From: Bin87 sp965204905
GTDB lineage: Bacteria; Chloroflexota; Dehalococcoidia; Lucifugimonadales; UBA3495
Direction of reading: 5' to 3'
Length of the DNA stretch: 64,000 nucleotides
NCBI GenBank assembly: GCA_965204905.1
Contig: OZ242042.1
Coordinates: 3,286,001-3,350,000, forward strand
The notes under the pieces were generated by a model. It was not told where the DNA came from and made no database searches. It saw only the letters and a program-made list of their open reading frames with translations. Shown here piece by piece: positions 49,802 to 58,009 of the stretch; position 1 is the first letter of the stretch, and each line of letters begins with the position of its first letter. A program made the position numbers and the translations under genes.

Positions 49802-50398
49802 TTACTCGTCCCGGGGCGGCCGGCGGCGGTGGTGGAATATATCGGCCAGCGGTATGGACAGGCCGGGCAGCAACGGCGTAGTCAGCGCGTCGGCGGCGGT
49901 GAGCACAGCCCGCTCCACGTATGCGCCGTCTCGTAGCTCCAGTTGGGTCACCGTGTCGTTGCGCGGGTCTATGGGCCAGTATTCCAGGACGCCGGCCTCG
50001 GCGTAGATTTGTCGCTTGCGGACCAGGTCCCGGTTACGGTCGGTGGACAGGATTTCCACCACGATGTCGGGCGGAGCCTCGACGCGGGCGCGGCCCACGA
50101 TGTCCCGGCGCTCATTGAGAATGATAACTATGTCCGGTTCGGGAGCGCGTTGTAGTTCGTGGGACAAGATGGTGGTTATCGCGTGATAGAGCTGCGCCGG
50201 AGGCTTAACGAAGCCATCCATATAGTCGTCGAGATGCCGGCAGAACTCTAGCATTAGAAATTGGTGGTCAGGGTTGCCATGCGTCGTGATATGCAGCACT
50301 CCATCGTCGAGTTCCAACTTGCCGTCGGTTTCGCCCAGGGCCAGAAACTCGTCCAGGGACATCCGGGTTCCCGTGCGCAGTTTTGCGGTGGTGGTCAT
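49802..50398 (-). CDS. Uma2 family endonuclease-like protein (tandem copy 2)
   Basis: 198 residues. It starts MTTTAKLRTGTRMSLDEFLA and has EPDIVIILNERRDIVGRARV, PPDIVVEILSTDRNRDLVRK and YAEAGVLEYWPIDPRNDTVT. Very similar along its length to the next gene upstream (50401), which starts MTMTTTEKLRTGTRMSLDEF. The two are tandem duplicates 2 bases apart. No coiled tail. The family core is complete. Confidence 0.87.
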   Translation of the reverse strand: MTTTAKLRTGTRMSLDEFLALGETDGKLELDDGVLHITTHGNPDHQFLMLEFCRHLDDYMDGFVKPPAQLYHAITTILSHELQRAPEPDIVIILNERRDIVGRARVEAPPDIVVEILSTDRNRDLVRKRQIYAEAGVLEYWPIDPRNDTVTQLELRDGAYVERAVLTAADALTTPLLPGLSIPLADIFHHRRRPPRDE

Positions 50399-50400
50399 GG

Positions 50401-51003
50401 CTATTCGTCCCGCGGCGGCCGCAAGGGGTGTTGGAATACGTTCGCCAGCGGTATCTCCAGGCCGGGTAGCAGCGGCGTGGTCAGCGTGTCGCCGACGCCA
50501 AGCGCGGCCCGCTCCATGTATGCGCCATCGCGCAGCTCCAGCGGAATAACGGTATCGCTACGTGGGTCCATCAGCCAGTACTCCAGGATGCCGGCTTCGG
50601 CGTAGATTTGCCGCTTGCGTACCAAGTCCCGGTTGCGATCTGTGGACAAGATTTCCACCACAATGTCCGGCGCGCCTTCCACACGGGCGCGGCTTACTAT
50701 GTTCAGCCGCTCGTTGAGGACGATTACTATATCCGGCTCGGGAGCGCGTTGCGCTTCTCGCGACAGAATGGTGGTCATGTCATGTAGCAGGCGGGCCGGC
50801 GGTTGATCAAATTGGAGAAAATAATCCTCAATGGGCCGGCAAAGCCAGCGTTGCAAAAATTGATGGTCCTCGCTGGCAGACGCCATGATATACAACACTC
50901 CATCGTCGAGTTCCCACTTGCCGTCGGTCTCTCCCAAGGCCAGAAACTCGTCGAGGGACATCCGGGTTCCCGTGCGCAGTTTTTCAGTGGTGGTCATGGT
51001 CAA
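50401..51003 (-). CDS. Uma2 family endonuclease-like protein (tandem copy 1)
   Basis: 200 residues, paralogue of the 49802 gene. Shared blocks include GTRMSLDEFLALGETDGK, EPDIVIVLNERLNIVSRARV, APDIVVEILSTDRNRDLVRK and YAEAGILEYWLMDPRSDTVI. The catalytic D, E and K are all kept in both copies, so neither looks like a decayed duplicate. First of the two-gene unit on the minus strand. Confidence 0.87.
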   Translation of the reverse strand: MTMTTTEKLRTGTRMSLDEFLALGETDGKWELDDGVLYIMASASEDHQFLQRWLCRPIEDYFLQFDQPPARLLHDMTTILSREAQRAPEPDIVIVLNERLNIVSRARVEGAPDIVVEILSTDRNRDLVRKRQIYAEAGILEYWLMDPRSDTVIPLELRDGAYMERAALGVGDTLTTPLLPGLEIPLANVFQHPLRPPRDE

Positions 51004-51031
51004 CCCCTCTTGCCGGCAGCGATGGATCCGC

Positions 51032-52360
51032 CTAGTCTGCGGCCGCGCTGACCGCCGGCGTCGGCTGGTAGCGGACGGAGTAGCGGCGCTCTCGGATGGT
51101 GAACGCGCTCACGGCGGCAGGGTACAGCAGCACGGCAGCGATGGTGAACGCCAGGATGTAGTTGCCGGTCATCTCGCGCAGGTAGCCGGCCAGCAGCACG
51201 CTGCTGAATCCGCCCAGTTGGTGGAAAAGGAACGCCACGCCGGATATGGTCGCCAGCGATTTCAGGCCGTACACCTCGGCGGTGAGCGACGTGGTCAACG
51301 GCGCGGTGGCGATCCACGACAAGCCGGCGACGAAGGCGAATATGATCAGGCCGGCCATCACCGGAATCTCCGGCACCAGCAGCGACGCCACCAGGATCAC
51401 GTAGCCGGTGCCCCGGCAGAAATACACCGCCGCCAGCCAGTTCTTGCGTCCCCCGATGCGGTCGGAAATCCAGCCCGCGCCGGTGGCGCCCAGCGCGTTC
51501 AGGCCGGACATCAGGCCGAAAATCAGCGCCGCCGTCTGCGGGTTGATGCCCTCTTCCACCGCCATGGGCACGAAGTGCACCGCCAGCATGAAGGTGGTGG
51601 AGCCGCAGATAAAGTACGAGAAGCTCATCTGCCAGATGGGGAAGGACTTGAACGCCTGCCGCCAGTTTTCGGCGAACAGCGGCTGCGGGGGCGGCGCAGC
51701 GACGCCGGGAGAGCCCGCGGGTCCGGGCGCAGGTTCAGGGTCGCCGTCGGGAGTCAGGCCCTTCTTGGCCGGATCGTCGTGCAGGAATACGAAGGCCAGC
51801 GGAATACCCAGGCACAGGATCATCAAGCCCAGCACGATCCAGGACAGGCGCCAGTCGATGAGGCTGATCAGGTAGGCGGCAAAGGGCACCAGGATCAGGC
51901 CGCCCAGGGACATGCCCGAAGCGTTGAGGCCGATGACCAACCCGCGCCGGCGGCGGAACCACTTGCTCAGCATCGCGCCGGTGTTGGTGAGAGAGGTGCC
52001 GCTCTGTCCCACCGCGGACACCACGCCGAACACCGCGATGAGAAACCAGATGCTGCCGGTGGCGGCCATCAGCAACGTGGACGCTCCCACGACGACGATG
52101 CCGGCGATGACCACGATGCGGACGCCCACCCGGTCGAACAGGTAGCCCATGAAGGGCTGAGTTACGCCGTTGAGCAGCGCCCCCAGCGCGGCGGCCCAGG
52201 ACACCACGGTGCGGTTCCACTCGAACTCGGCTTCCATGGGCACCACGAACGCGCCGAAAGCGTTGCGCGTCCCCATGGTGAGGAACGCGATAAACATGCA
52301 GGTGGCCACAACGAACCACCCATAAAACATGCCGGAACGCGCCGGATTGCTGGCCGCCAT
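51032..52360 (-). CDS. MFS transporter
   Basis: 442 residues, about 12 membrane segments, for example MFYGWFVVATCMFIAFLTMG, LIILVPFAAYLISLIDWRLS-type stretches in the middle, and AGLIIFAFVAGLSWIATAPL near the end. The segment FLHDDPAKKGLTPDGDPEPA matches the hydrophilic loop of the 33735 transporter. Probably its paralogue. Substrate not known. Confidence 0.88.
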   Translation of the reverse strand: MAASNPARSGMFYGWFVVATCMFIAFLTMGTRNAFGAFVVPMEAEFEWNRTVVSWAAALGALLNGVTQPFMGYLFDRVGVRIVVIAGIVVVGASTLLMAATGSIWFLIAVFGVVSAVGQSGTSLTNTGAMLSKWFRRRRGLVIGLNASGMSLGGLILVPFAAYLISLIDWRLSWIVLGLMILCLGIPLAFVFLHDDPAKKGLTPDGDPEPAPGPAGSPGVAAPPPQPLFAENWRQAFKSFPIWQMSFSYFICGSTTFMLAVHFVPMAVEEGINPQTAALIFGLMSGLNALGATGAGWISDRIGGRKNWLAAVYFCRGTGYVILVASLLVPEIPVMAGLIIFAFVAGLSWIATAPLTTSLTAEVYGLKSLATISGVAFLFHQLGGFSSVLLAGYLREMTGNYILAFTIAAVLLYPAAVSAFTIRERRYSVRYQPTPAVSAAAD

Positions 52361-52442
52361 AGTGTCTATCCCCCGTACCCGGAACCGCGCCGGAACCCCG
52401 AATAGGCCCGATTGTATGCCCGGCGGTGGCGGCGGCGCAAGG

Positions 52443-53033
52443 CTAGGCGTTAGGGGGCGGCATGAATTCGCGGAGTTGCAGCACGAGGTCGGGAAACGCC
52501 TGCGGACTGATTGCGCCGTCGGCGGGAATAGTGCGAATGGTAGTGTATTCCGTCCCTACCGGGTCGGTGCGGGCCTCCACTTCGCCGGTACGCAGGTTGG
52601 CTATCCAGAATTCGGGGATGCCGGCGGCAGCGTAAAACTCCGACTTGGGGCCATAGTCGAACTCAAGCGAACTGTCGGCTACTTCGATCAGCAGCAGCAC
52701 ATCCTCCGGCTTGGCCGTCTCGGCGTGATAGCCGGGACGGGGGCGCAGCAGGACGATGTCCGGTTCCGGCATTCCATAATCATCCAACTGTATGGAACCC
52801 TGCACGCGCACGATGGCCCGGCCCACCAGAGGCGGAACCAGCAACGTAGTCAGCCCGTCGGTGCAGAAAAGGTGCCGGTTCCCAATTGCCGCCATCTGAA
52901 TAATCTCCCCGGCCAGCAGTTCAACGTGTTCATCTTCATGCAGAATTCCCGCCTCGCCCATGGCCATATACTCGGCCACCGTGAACAGACGGCGGGCAAT
53001 TTCGGTTTTGGGGCGTGCTGCGGTGGTAATCAT
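52443..53033 (-). CDS. Uma2 family endonuclease-like protein paired with a wHTH protein
   Basis: 196 residues. The start KTEIARRLFTVAEYMAMGEA leads to LHEDEHVELLAGEIIQMAAI, MPEPDIVLLRPRPGYHAETA, DVLLLIEVADSSLEFDYGPK and YAAAGIPEFWIANLRTGEVE. This is the Uma2 form with LIEVADSS. Its start overlaps the stop of the winged-helix-like gene upstream (53030) in ATGA, an arrangement not seen for the other copies here. Confidence 0.85.
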   Translation of the reverse strand: MITTAARPKTEIARRLFTVAEYMAMGEAGILHEDEHVELLAGEIIQMAAIGNRHLFCTDGLTTLLVPPLVGRAIVRVQGSIQLDDYGMPEPDIVLLRPRPGYHAETAKPEDVLLLIEVADSSLEFDYGPKSEFYAAAGIPEFWIANLRTGEVEARTDPVGTEYTTIRTIPADGAISPQAFPDLVLQLREFMPPPNA

Positions 53034-53290
53034 GGAGTGGCCTCAACTTTGGTGAAGACCTTGGTTTCCCGGTCTTGGACAACATTGCCGCGTGCCATCA
53101 GGCCACCGAGCACCGAGTAGGTCAAGTAGTTGCGCTGCCCGTCTCGGATTGACGAACGGAGGCCCAGCGCATCGGCAATCTGTGAGTTGCGCAAACCCTG
53201 TGGGTTAGCTTCCAGTAGCATCAGAATGGCTTGCTCAATGTGGCGCAGACCTTCTTGCGCCAAGACGCGGGGAGCGGCGGAGTCACTCAT
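53030..53290 (-). CDS. Small winged-helix-like protein
   Basis: 86 residues: LRHIEQAILMLLEANPQGLR, NSQIADALGLRSSIRDGQRN and YLTYSVLGGLMARGNVVQDR. The order helix, helix, recognition helix and two-strand wing fits a small winged-helix DNA-binding or DNA-modification-linked domain. The ATGA overlap with the downstream Uma2 gene implies joint translation, so it may control or target that protein. Call from pattern only. Confidence 0.6.
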   Translation of the reverse strand: MSDSAAPRVLAQEGLRHIEQAILMLLEANPQGLRNSQIADALGLRSSIRDGQRNYLTYSVLGGLMARGNVVQDRETKVFTKVEATP

Positions 53291-53317
53291 TTTCAGATCG
53301 CCTCTCTCGGCTGCTCC

Positions 53318-53596
53318 CTATACCGCCCATGGATGGTTGCTCCTCAGGTGTAGGTCCACACAACTGTTGCAAGTTATGATGTCACAATCGTCTTCCTGGC
53401 ACGCTTGGCAACAGTTATCGCAAGTTTCCCGAGTGCAACTGATACAGGAATAGTCAGTCGCTGGACACAGTGCTCGGCCGCAATAGTAGCAACCTCCTAC
53501 CGGGTCCTCGTCGCTGTCGATGTGCCATGCTCCGCATATATCGCAGTGCAAGCCGAACGTTGCCCAGTCTTGGATAGTGTCGGCGTGGGAATTCAT
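53318..53596 (-). CDS. Cysteine-rich zinc-binding-like protein
   Basis: 92 residues with fifteen cysteines arranged in CxxC and related pairs: HCDICGAW, GGCYYCGRALCP, YSCISCTRETCDNCCQACQE and CDIITCNSC. It probably binds two or three zinc ions. No family recognised. It lies 27 bases upstream of the wHTH-Uma2 pair, in the same direction. Confidence 0.55.
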   Translation of the reverse strand: MNSHADTIQDWATFGLHCDICGAWHIDSDEDPVGGCYYCGRALCPATDYSCISCTRETCDNCCQACQEDDCDIITCNSCVDLHLRSNHPWAV

Positions 53597-53862
53597 TACG
53601 AGCCTTCAAACTTGTGGGTAATTTGTTGACCAACGTGCTGCTCGCACGGAACGACGTTCCCGCGGTCGGTGAAATATGTAGCGAGAACTATATGTAACGT
53701 GCATACGCCTGCCGAGCGGCTAATTTCATCGGCAATGATTGCCAGCGGTTCACCAAACTGGCTACCTCAGGAACGCTGTGGAGAATTACTGTCGCCGTTG
53801 CTACATGTCATTCAACGCAGCGTGCGTTTTCGCCGGTGCTGTTGCCATTGATTTGAACGGAC

Positions 53863-54594
53863 TTAATCCGGGTCATCGTCCTCATCTAGTTGATACCAAA
53901 GTATCTGTCCGGAATCGATGGCAAGTTGAATTTCCCGATCATGGCGATACGCCGCCACTACGGCGTGGGCAGGCCGGCCAGTGAAGCGAGTCAAGTAGGC
54001 CGCGTTGCGTATGGCCCAGCGGGTATCGCGCTCATCGGCGGTGAAGGATACCTCTACGGCGATGTAATGCAGTTCACCGGAGGCATCGGTGGCTTCCATA
54101 ATCAAGTCGGCACGCTGGAAACTTGTCAAGTCGCCCGTGCTGATGTCGGCCGTGTCCTGGCGCCGGGCCAGGTCAATAACTTCGTTGCCGTGCAGATAGA
54201 ATTGCCGGCGTAGGCCAAGGACCGACGCGATTACGTGCGTCTGCTCCTTGGTAGAGGCCATGGCGTCGCGCTCTTTGAGGCGAGCGATGTCATTGGCAAC
54301 TTGGTCAAAACGGCGGTCCATCCGCTCGGTCAGTTGGTCAACACGCTCCGTCAGTTGCGCCAACTGTTCCGCGATCTGGTCCACCCGTTCGGTGAGGCGA
54401 TCAACACGCTCCGTCAGCTGCGCCAACTGCTCGGCGATTTGGTCCACCCTTTCGGTGAGTTGTGCGTGCTGCTCGGGCAACTCCAACAATTGCCGCGTCA
54501 GGATGCGGGAGCGCACCGCTTCCATCAGATGCGGATTCTCGTCCAGCGTCTGCATCAGGCGCTCTACCGCGCGTATGTCGTCGATAGTAGCCAC
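53863..54594 (-). CDS. Coiled-coil plus nuclease-like domain protein
   Basis: 243 residues. The N-terminal half is a coil made of LTERVDQIAEQLAQ repeats (about residues 38-95), coded by a 63-bp tandem DNA repeat. The C-terminal half contains DLIMEATDASGELHYIAVEV, SFTADERDTRWAIRNAAYLT and HAVVAAYRHDREIQ, which resembles the PD-(D/E)XK-like end of DUF3782-type proteins (E...ExS). Its function is not known. It stands alone between the intergenic stretch at 53597 and the TcuA-like gene. Confidence 0.68.
   Translation of the reverse strand: MATIDDIRAVERLMQTLDENPHLMEAVRSRILTRQLLELPEQHAQLTERVDQIAEQLAQLTERVDRLTERVDQIAEQLAQLTERVDQLTERMDRRFDQVANDIARLKERDAMASTKEQTHVIASVLGLRRQFYLHGNEVIDLARRQDTADISTGDLTSFQRADLIMEATDASGELHYIAVEVSFTADERDTRWAIRNAAYLTRFTGRPAHAVVAAYRHDREIQLAIDSGQILWYQLDEDDDPD
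54341..54466. repeat. 63-bp tandem repeat in the coiled-coil nuclease-like gene
   Basis: Two 63-bp copies begin ACACGCTCCGTCAG at 54341 and 54404. They code for 21-residue blocks of a coiled coil. The copies differ at several third positions, so the duplication is not recent. Confidence 0.75.
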
Positions 54595-54668
54595 TGTTGC
54601 GCTCCCGGTCTGGATGCTAGGTAGAGGACTTAATTAAATCGTAGCAGTGTGTTGTGCCGCTAACGCCC

Positions 54669-56174
54669 CTACACGTCCTTCAACGCCAGCGCGTCCTCCC
54701 CGGCGCTGTTGCCGGCCAGCCTCCCAAACACCATGCCCGCGCTCAGGCCGCTGCCGCCGGGGTAGTTGTGGTAGAACAGCCCGCCCACCATCTCGCCGGC
54801 GGCGTACAGGCCGGGGATGGGATCCTGGGCGTTGGTCACCACCTGGCCCCGGTTGTTGACCTTGACGCCGCCGAAGGTGAAGGTGATGCCCGTGGTCACG
54901 GCCCAGCCCCGGTAGGGCGGCGTGTCGATGGTCTCGGCCCAGTTGGTCTTGTCCACCGCCAGGCCCTCGGTGCGCCGGCCGTCCTTCACGGTGGCGTTGT
55001 AGGGGATGTCCTTGCGGACGGCGGCGTTGTACTCCTCGACCGTGCGCGCCAACCCGACAGGGTCGATGTCCAGCATCCGCGCCAGTTCCTCGATGGAGTT
55101 GGCCTCGGCAGTGGTGGCCTGGGGAATCCAGTACTCATCGCGGAGCAGGTGCTTCACCTTCTCGTCGAAGACCTGGAAGCACAGGCCCTGGGGCTGGTCC
55201 ATCAGGGCGCGGCCATAGGTCACGTAGGTGTAGTTGCGGAAGTCCGCGCCCTCGTCCAGGAACCGCTCGCCGTTGATGTTGACCATGATGCCGAAGGGAT
55301 ACGAGTGCTTCTGGAACAGCTCGGTTACGGTGCGGTCGCCAAATGTCGGGGCGTTCATGTCCCAGGCCACGGCGTGGCAGGACGACCAGTGCCCGTAGCT
55401 CTGCGCGCCCACGTCCAGCGCCATCTTGATGCCGTCGCCGGTGTTGTAGGGGATGCCGCGCACCTTGACGGTTTCCCAGCCGGGGCCCAGGTAGCGGCAG
55501 CGCATCTCGGCGTTGGCCTCGAAGCCGCCGGCGGCCAGCACCACGGCCCGGGCCGCGATGTCCTCGAACCCGTCGGGTCCCTTGACCCGCAGGCCGGCGA
55601 CGTGACCACGCTGGTCCTGGATCAGCGAAACGCCCTCGGTGGAGTAGCGTATTTCCACGCCCAACTGCTCGCAGACGTCAAACTGCTGGTCGGACAGGCC
55701 CTTGCCGGCACCGACTGCTTCCACCACGAGGCCGCCCCAGAAGCGGAACTTGTCGCCGTCGCGGAACGCCTGCCGCCCGAAGGACAGTACGAACCGGACG
55801 CCATGTTCCTGGAGCCACTTCATCGTCGGGTACGACTGGCTGACCAGGATCTCGGCTAGTTCCGGGTCGGAAAGGCCGTGGGTGACACGCATCATGTCGT
55901 CGTAGAACTGGTTCTCGGTGTACTGGCCCACCTCGATGGAGTTGGCCTCGGTCTCCGACATGTCGGGAATGAGGCCCTTGATGTCGTCCAGGCCGTTGTA
56001 GGCGAAGCGGATGATTCCGCCGGTGAAGTAGGTGTTGCCGCCCCGGAAATAATCGGGGGCCTTCTCCACCACGAGCACCGATTGGGTCTGCTCGCGGGCG
56101 GCGATGGCGGCGGACAGGGCGGCGTTGCCGGCCCCAACTACGATAACGTCATAAACGGTGTCATTAGCAGGCAC
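54669..56174 (-). CDS. tcuA: FAD-dependent dehydrogenase, tricarballylate dehydrogenase (TcuA)-like
   Basis: 501 residues. FAD-binding GxGxxG variant: YDVIVVGAGNAALSAAIAAR. It belongs to the fumarate reductase/succinate dehydrogenase flavoprotein fold, with GGNTYFTGGIIRFAYNGLDD, RAVVLAAGGFEANAEMRCRY and GIPYNTGDGIKMALDVGAQS. The C-terminal GLYAAGEMVGGLFYHNYPGG is typical of TcuA-like proteins. TcuA oxidises tricarballylate to cis-aconitate; whether this protein does so is uncertain because no tcuB or transporter lies nearby. Confidence 0.83.
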   Translation of the reverse strand: MPANDTVYDVIVVGAGNAALSAAIAAREQTQSVLVVEKAPDYFRGGNTYFTGGIIRFAYNGLDDIKGLIPDMSETEANSIEVGQYTENQFYDDMMRVTHGLSDPELAEILVSQSYPTMKWLQEHGVRFVLSFGRQAFRDGDKFRFWGGLVVEAVGAGKGLSDQQFDVCEQLGVEIRYSTEGVSLIQDQRGHVAGLRVKGPDGFEDIAARAVVLAAGGFEANAEMRCRYLGPGWETVKVRGIPYNTGDGIKMALDVGAQSYGHWSSCHAVAWDMNAPTFGDRTVTELFQKHSYPFGIMVNINGERFLDEGADFRNYTYVTYGRALMDQPQGLCFQVFDEKVKHLLRDEYWIPQATTAEANSIEELARMLDIDPVGLARTVEEYNAAVRKDIPYNATVKDGRRTEGLAVDKTNWAETIDTPPYRGWAVTTGITFTFGGVKVNNRGQVVTNAQDPIPGLYAAGEMVGGLFYHNYPGGSGLSAGMVFGRLAGNSAGEDALALKDV

Positions 56175-56245
56175 AGTGGCACCTCGAATAGCGGCCGGCG
56201 TGCGGCCGGCCAGGGAATTTGCAGCGATGATGATAACACAGCGTC

Positions 56246-56572
56246 TCAGAACAACCCGGGCCCGCGCAGCCGCAGCATGAGCGCACGCACCAGGGGGATG
56301 CTGATGTTGACGGCTGAATCTTCGTCATCATCGTCGTCGCCCATGGAGACGTACACCAGGTTGCGGTCGCGGCGCACCCGGGCGTCAAGCTCCTTGTACT
56401 CCATGTACTCGTTCATCAGCCGTTCCAGCAGCACCGCCAGCAGGTCAGGGTCGGCGGCATCGATGGCCAGGTGGTACATGGGCGATTCCTTGAACCGGGG
56501 CGCCATCCAGTCGGCCATTTCCTCGATGCCGTCCTCGTCAAATGGATTGGACCATCGGATTTCGTCAGTCAT
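56246..56572 (-). CDS. Hypothetical protein
   Basis: 108 residues: RWSNPFDEDGIEEMADWMAP, MYHLAIDAADPDLLAVLLER, LMNEYMEYKELDARVRRDRN and VSMGDDDDDEDSAVNISIPL. Helical with an acidic loop. No family recognised. It lies 71 bases upstream of the TcuA-like gene on the same strand. Confidence 0.55.
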   Translation of the reverse strand: MTDEIRWSNPFDEDGIEEMADWMAPRFKESPMYHLAIDAADPDLLAVLLERLMNEYMEYKELDARVRRDRNLVYVSMGDDDDDEDSAVNISIPLVRALMLRLRGPGLF

Positions 56573-56640
56573 GTTTCACTCACCGGGCGGAACGCCGCTC
56601 TCGGTGGATGATACCACCGCCGGCTGCCAGCCATGCGCCG

Positions 56641-57810
56641 CTACAGCGGCTCCGTGCCCTCGCTGAGGATGGAGAGGTATTCGTCATAGGCAAAAAGGCG
56701 GTTGCGACGGCGATCAGTGAATTCACGCGCTATTCCCATATCGACCAGCATATCCATACCCGAGGAAGCACCGGAGAAAGAAAGGCCAGATCTCCGGCGC
56801 ACTTCAGCCAACGATGCAATGGGGCGCGCCATCAGTGCTTCCTGCACACGCAGCGCGGCATTTGCCCTACGGCGGTTCTGCTGTATCAGGCTCCGGTGAG
56901 CAGAGAATAGTTGTGTCAGGCGTTGGGACGTAACCCATGCGCCTTCAGCGGTTTCCTGCACACCGTCCAGGAAAAACGCCAGCCAGCGTTCCCAATCCCC
57001 GGTGTTCCGCACCCAATCCAGTCTCTGGTAATAAACCGAGCGATGCTGCTTCAGGTAGAGGCTCAGGTACAGCAATGGCTCCCGCAGTAGGCCCGCATAG
57101 CAGAGCATCAGTGTAATAATCAGGCGTCCTATTCTTCCGTTGCCGTCCAAAAAAGGGTGGATGGTTTCAAACTGCAAATGGACAAGTCCGGCCCGTACCA
57201 GCGTCGGTATCCCATCGTCAGTGGTTGTGGCGTCCAAGAAATTGACCAGTTCCGACATGCAAGCGGGAACTTCAGTATGAGGCGGAGGAACGAAACCGGC
57301 ATTGTTGGGATGAGTCCCGTCAATCCAGTTCTGCTGTTCACGGAATGCGCCCGGATGGAAATTGCTGCCGCGTCCCTTGGCAAGCAATCTACCGTGTATC
57401 TCGCGGATTAATTGACTGGATAGCGAGCGGCCTTGCGTAATCTGCTCCAGCCCGTACTCAAGAGCATCCACGTAAGTGGAAACCTCCACGACGTCGTCAA
57501 CAGGAGAACCTGGGGCTTCATCCGCCTCGAACATCAGCAAATCGGACAAGGATGACCTCGTTCCTTCGATTTGGGAGGATAGAACGGCCTCCTTGCGCAG
57601 GTAGGCATAGATGAAAAGATCTTTATCAGGCAGTAGGGTGGATATAGCGTCGAGACGGCCCAATGCCAGCATGGCCTTTTCCAGCTTGTAGAGGAGGCCA
57701 TCCAGAAGTTCCAGAGGTGGGTCCGGGGGTAGTGAATGGGGTATGAACGCCCGGACCGGCTCGCCGCGGTAATCAGCGAATCCGTAATAGCCTATCGCTC
57801 CTCGTTCCAT
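56641..57810 (-). CDS. Fic family protein with C-terminal winged helix
   Basis: 389 residues from ATG 57810 (MERGAIGYYGFADYRGEPVR). Complete Fic motif HPFLDGNGRIGRLIITLM, with HxFx(D/E)GNGRxxR, which transfers AMP from ATP to a target protein. The inhibitory helix S-x-x-x-E-G is seen as LSSQIEGTRSSLSDLL, so this is the class where the helix is N-terminal to the Fic core. The C-terminal 60 residues (RPIASLAEVRRRSGLSFSGA) look like a winged helix, suggesting self-regulation. Three TTATTA-N9-type boxes lie just upstream. Confidence 0.87.
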   Translation of the reverse strand: MERGAIGYYGFADYRGEPVRAFIPHSLPPDPPLELLDGLLYKLEKAMLALGRLDAISTLLPDKDLFIYAYLRKEAVLSSQIEGTRSSLSDLLMFEADEAPGSPVDDVVEVSTYVDALEYGLEQITQGRSLSSQLIREIHGRLLAKGRGSNFHPGAFREQQNWIDGTHPNNAGFVPPPHTEVPACMSELVNFLDATTTDDGIPTLVRAGLVHLQFETIHPFLDGNGRIGRLIITLMLCYAGLLREPLLYLSLYLKQHRSVYYQRLDWVRNTGDWERWLAFFLDGVQETAEGAWVTSQRLTQLFSAHRSLIQQNRRRANAALRVQEALMARPIASLAEVRRRSGLSFSGASSGMDMLVDMGIAREFTDRRRNRLFAYDEYLSILSEGTEPL

Positions 57811-57829
57811 CGCTGATTGTGCTCCCTGC

Positions 57830-57942
57830 TTATTACGCAAATCATAATAACAGCTGATGTTATTACGTCTTGTACAGCAAATCATAATAAGAACCAGTAT
57901 AGCCGTCAATCCCCTTGCCGCTTATTACGCAAAGTATAATAA
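57830..57942 (-). promoter_or_regulatory. Operator-like AT-rich boxes upstream of the Fic gene
   Basis: TTATTA-N9-TAATAA at 57830-57850 and again at 57922-57942, the arms being inverted repeats. A third box with longer spacing (TTATTACG ... ATCATAATAA, 57860-57890) lies between. They lie 20-132 bases upstream of the Fic start and are much more AT-rich than nearby DNA. Likely bound by the Fic protein's own winged helix or another regulator. Confidence 0.6.
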
Positions 57943-58009
57943 CGAAAGCTACTATTAAGATTTGGAGCGTAAAACGCAATAACGCTCGCAGGCGCGGCCA
58001 ACTCGCGCT

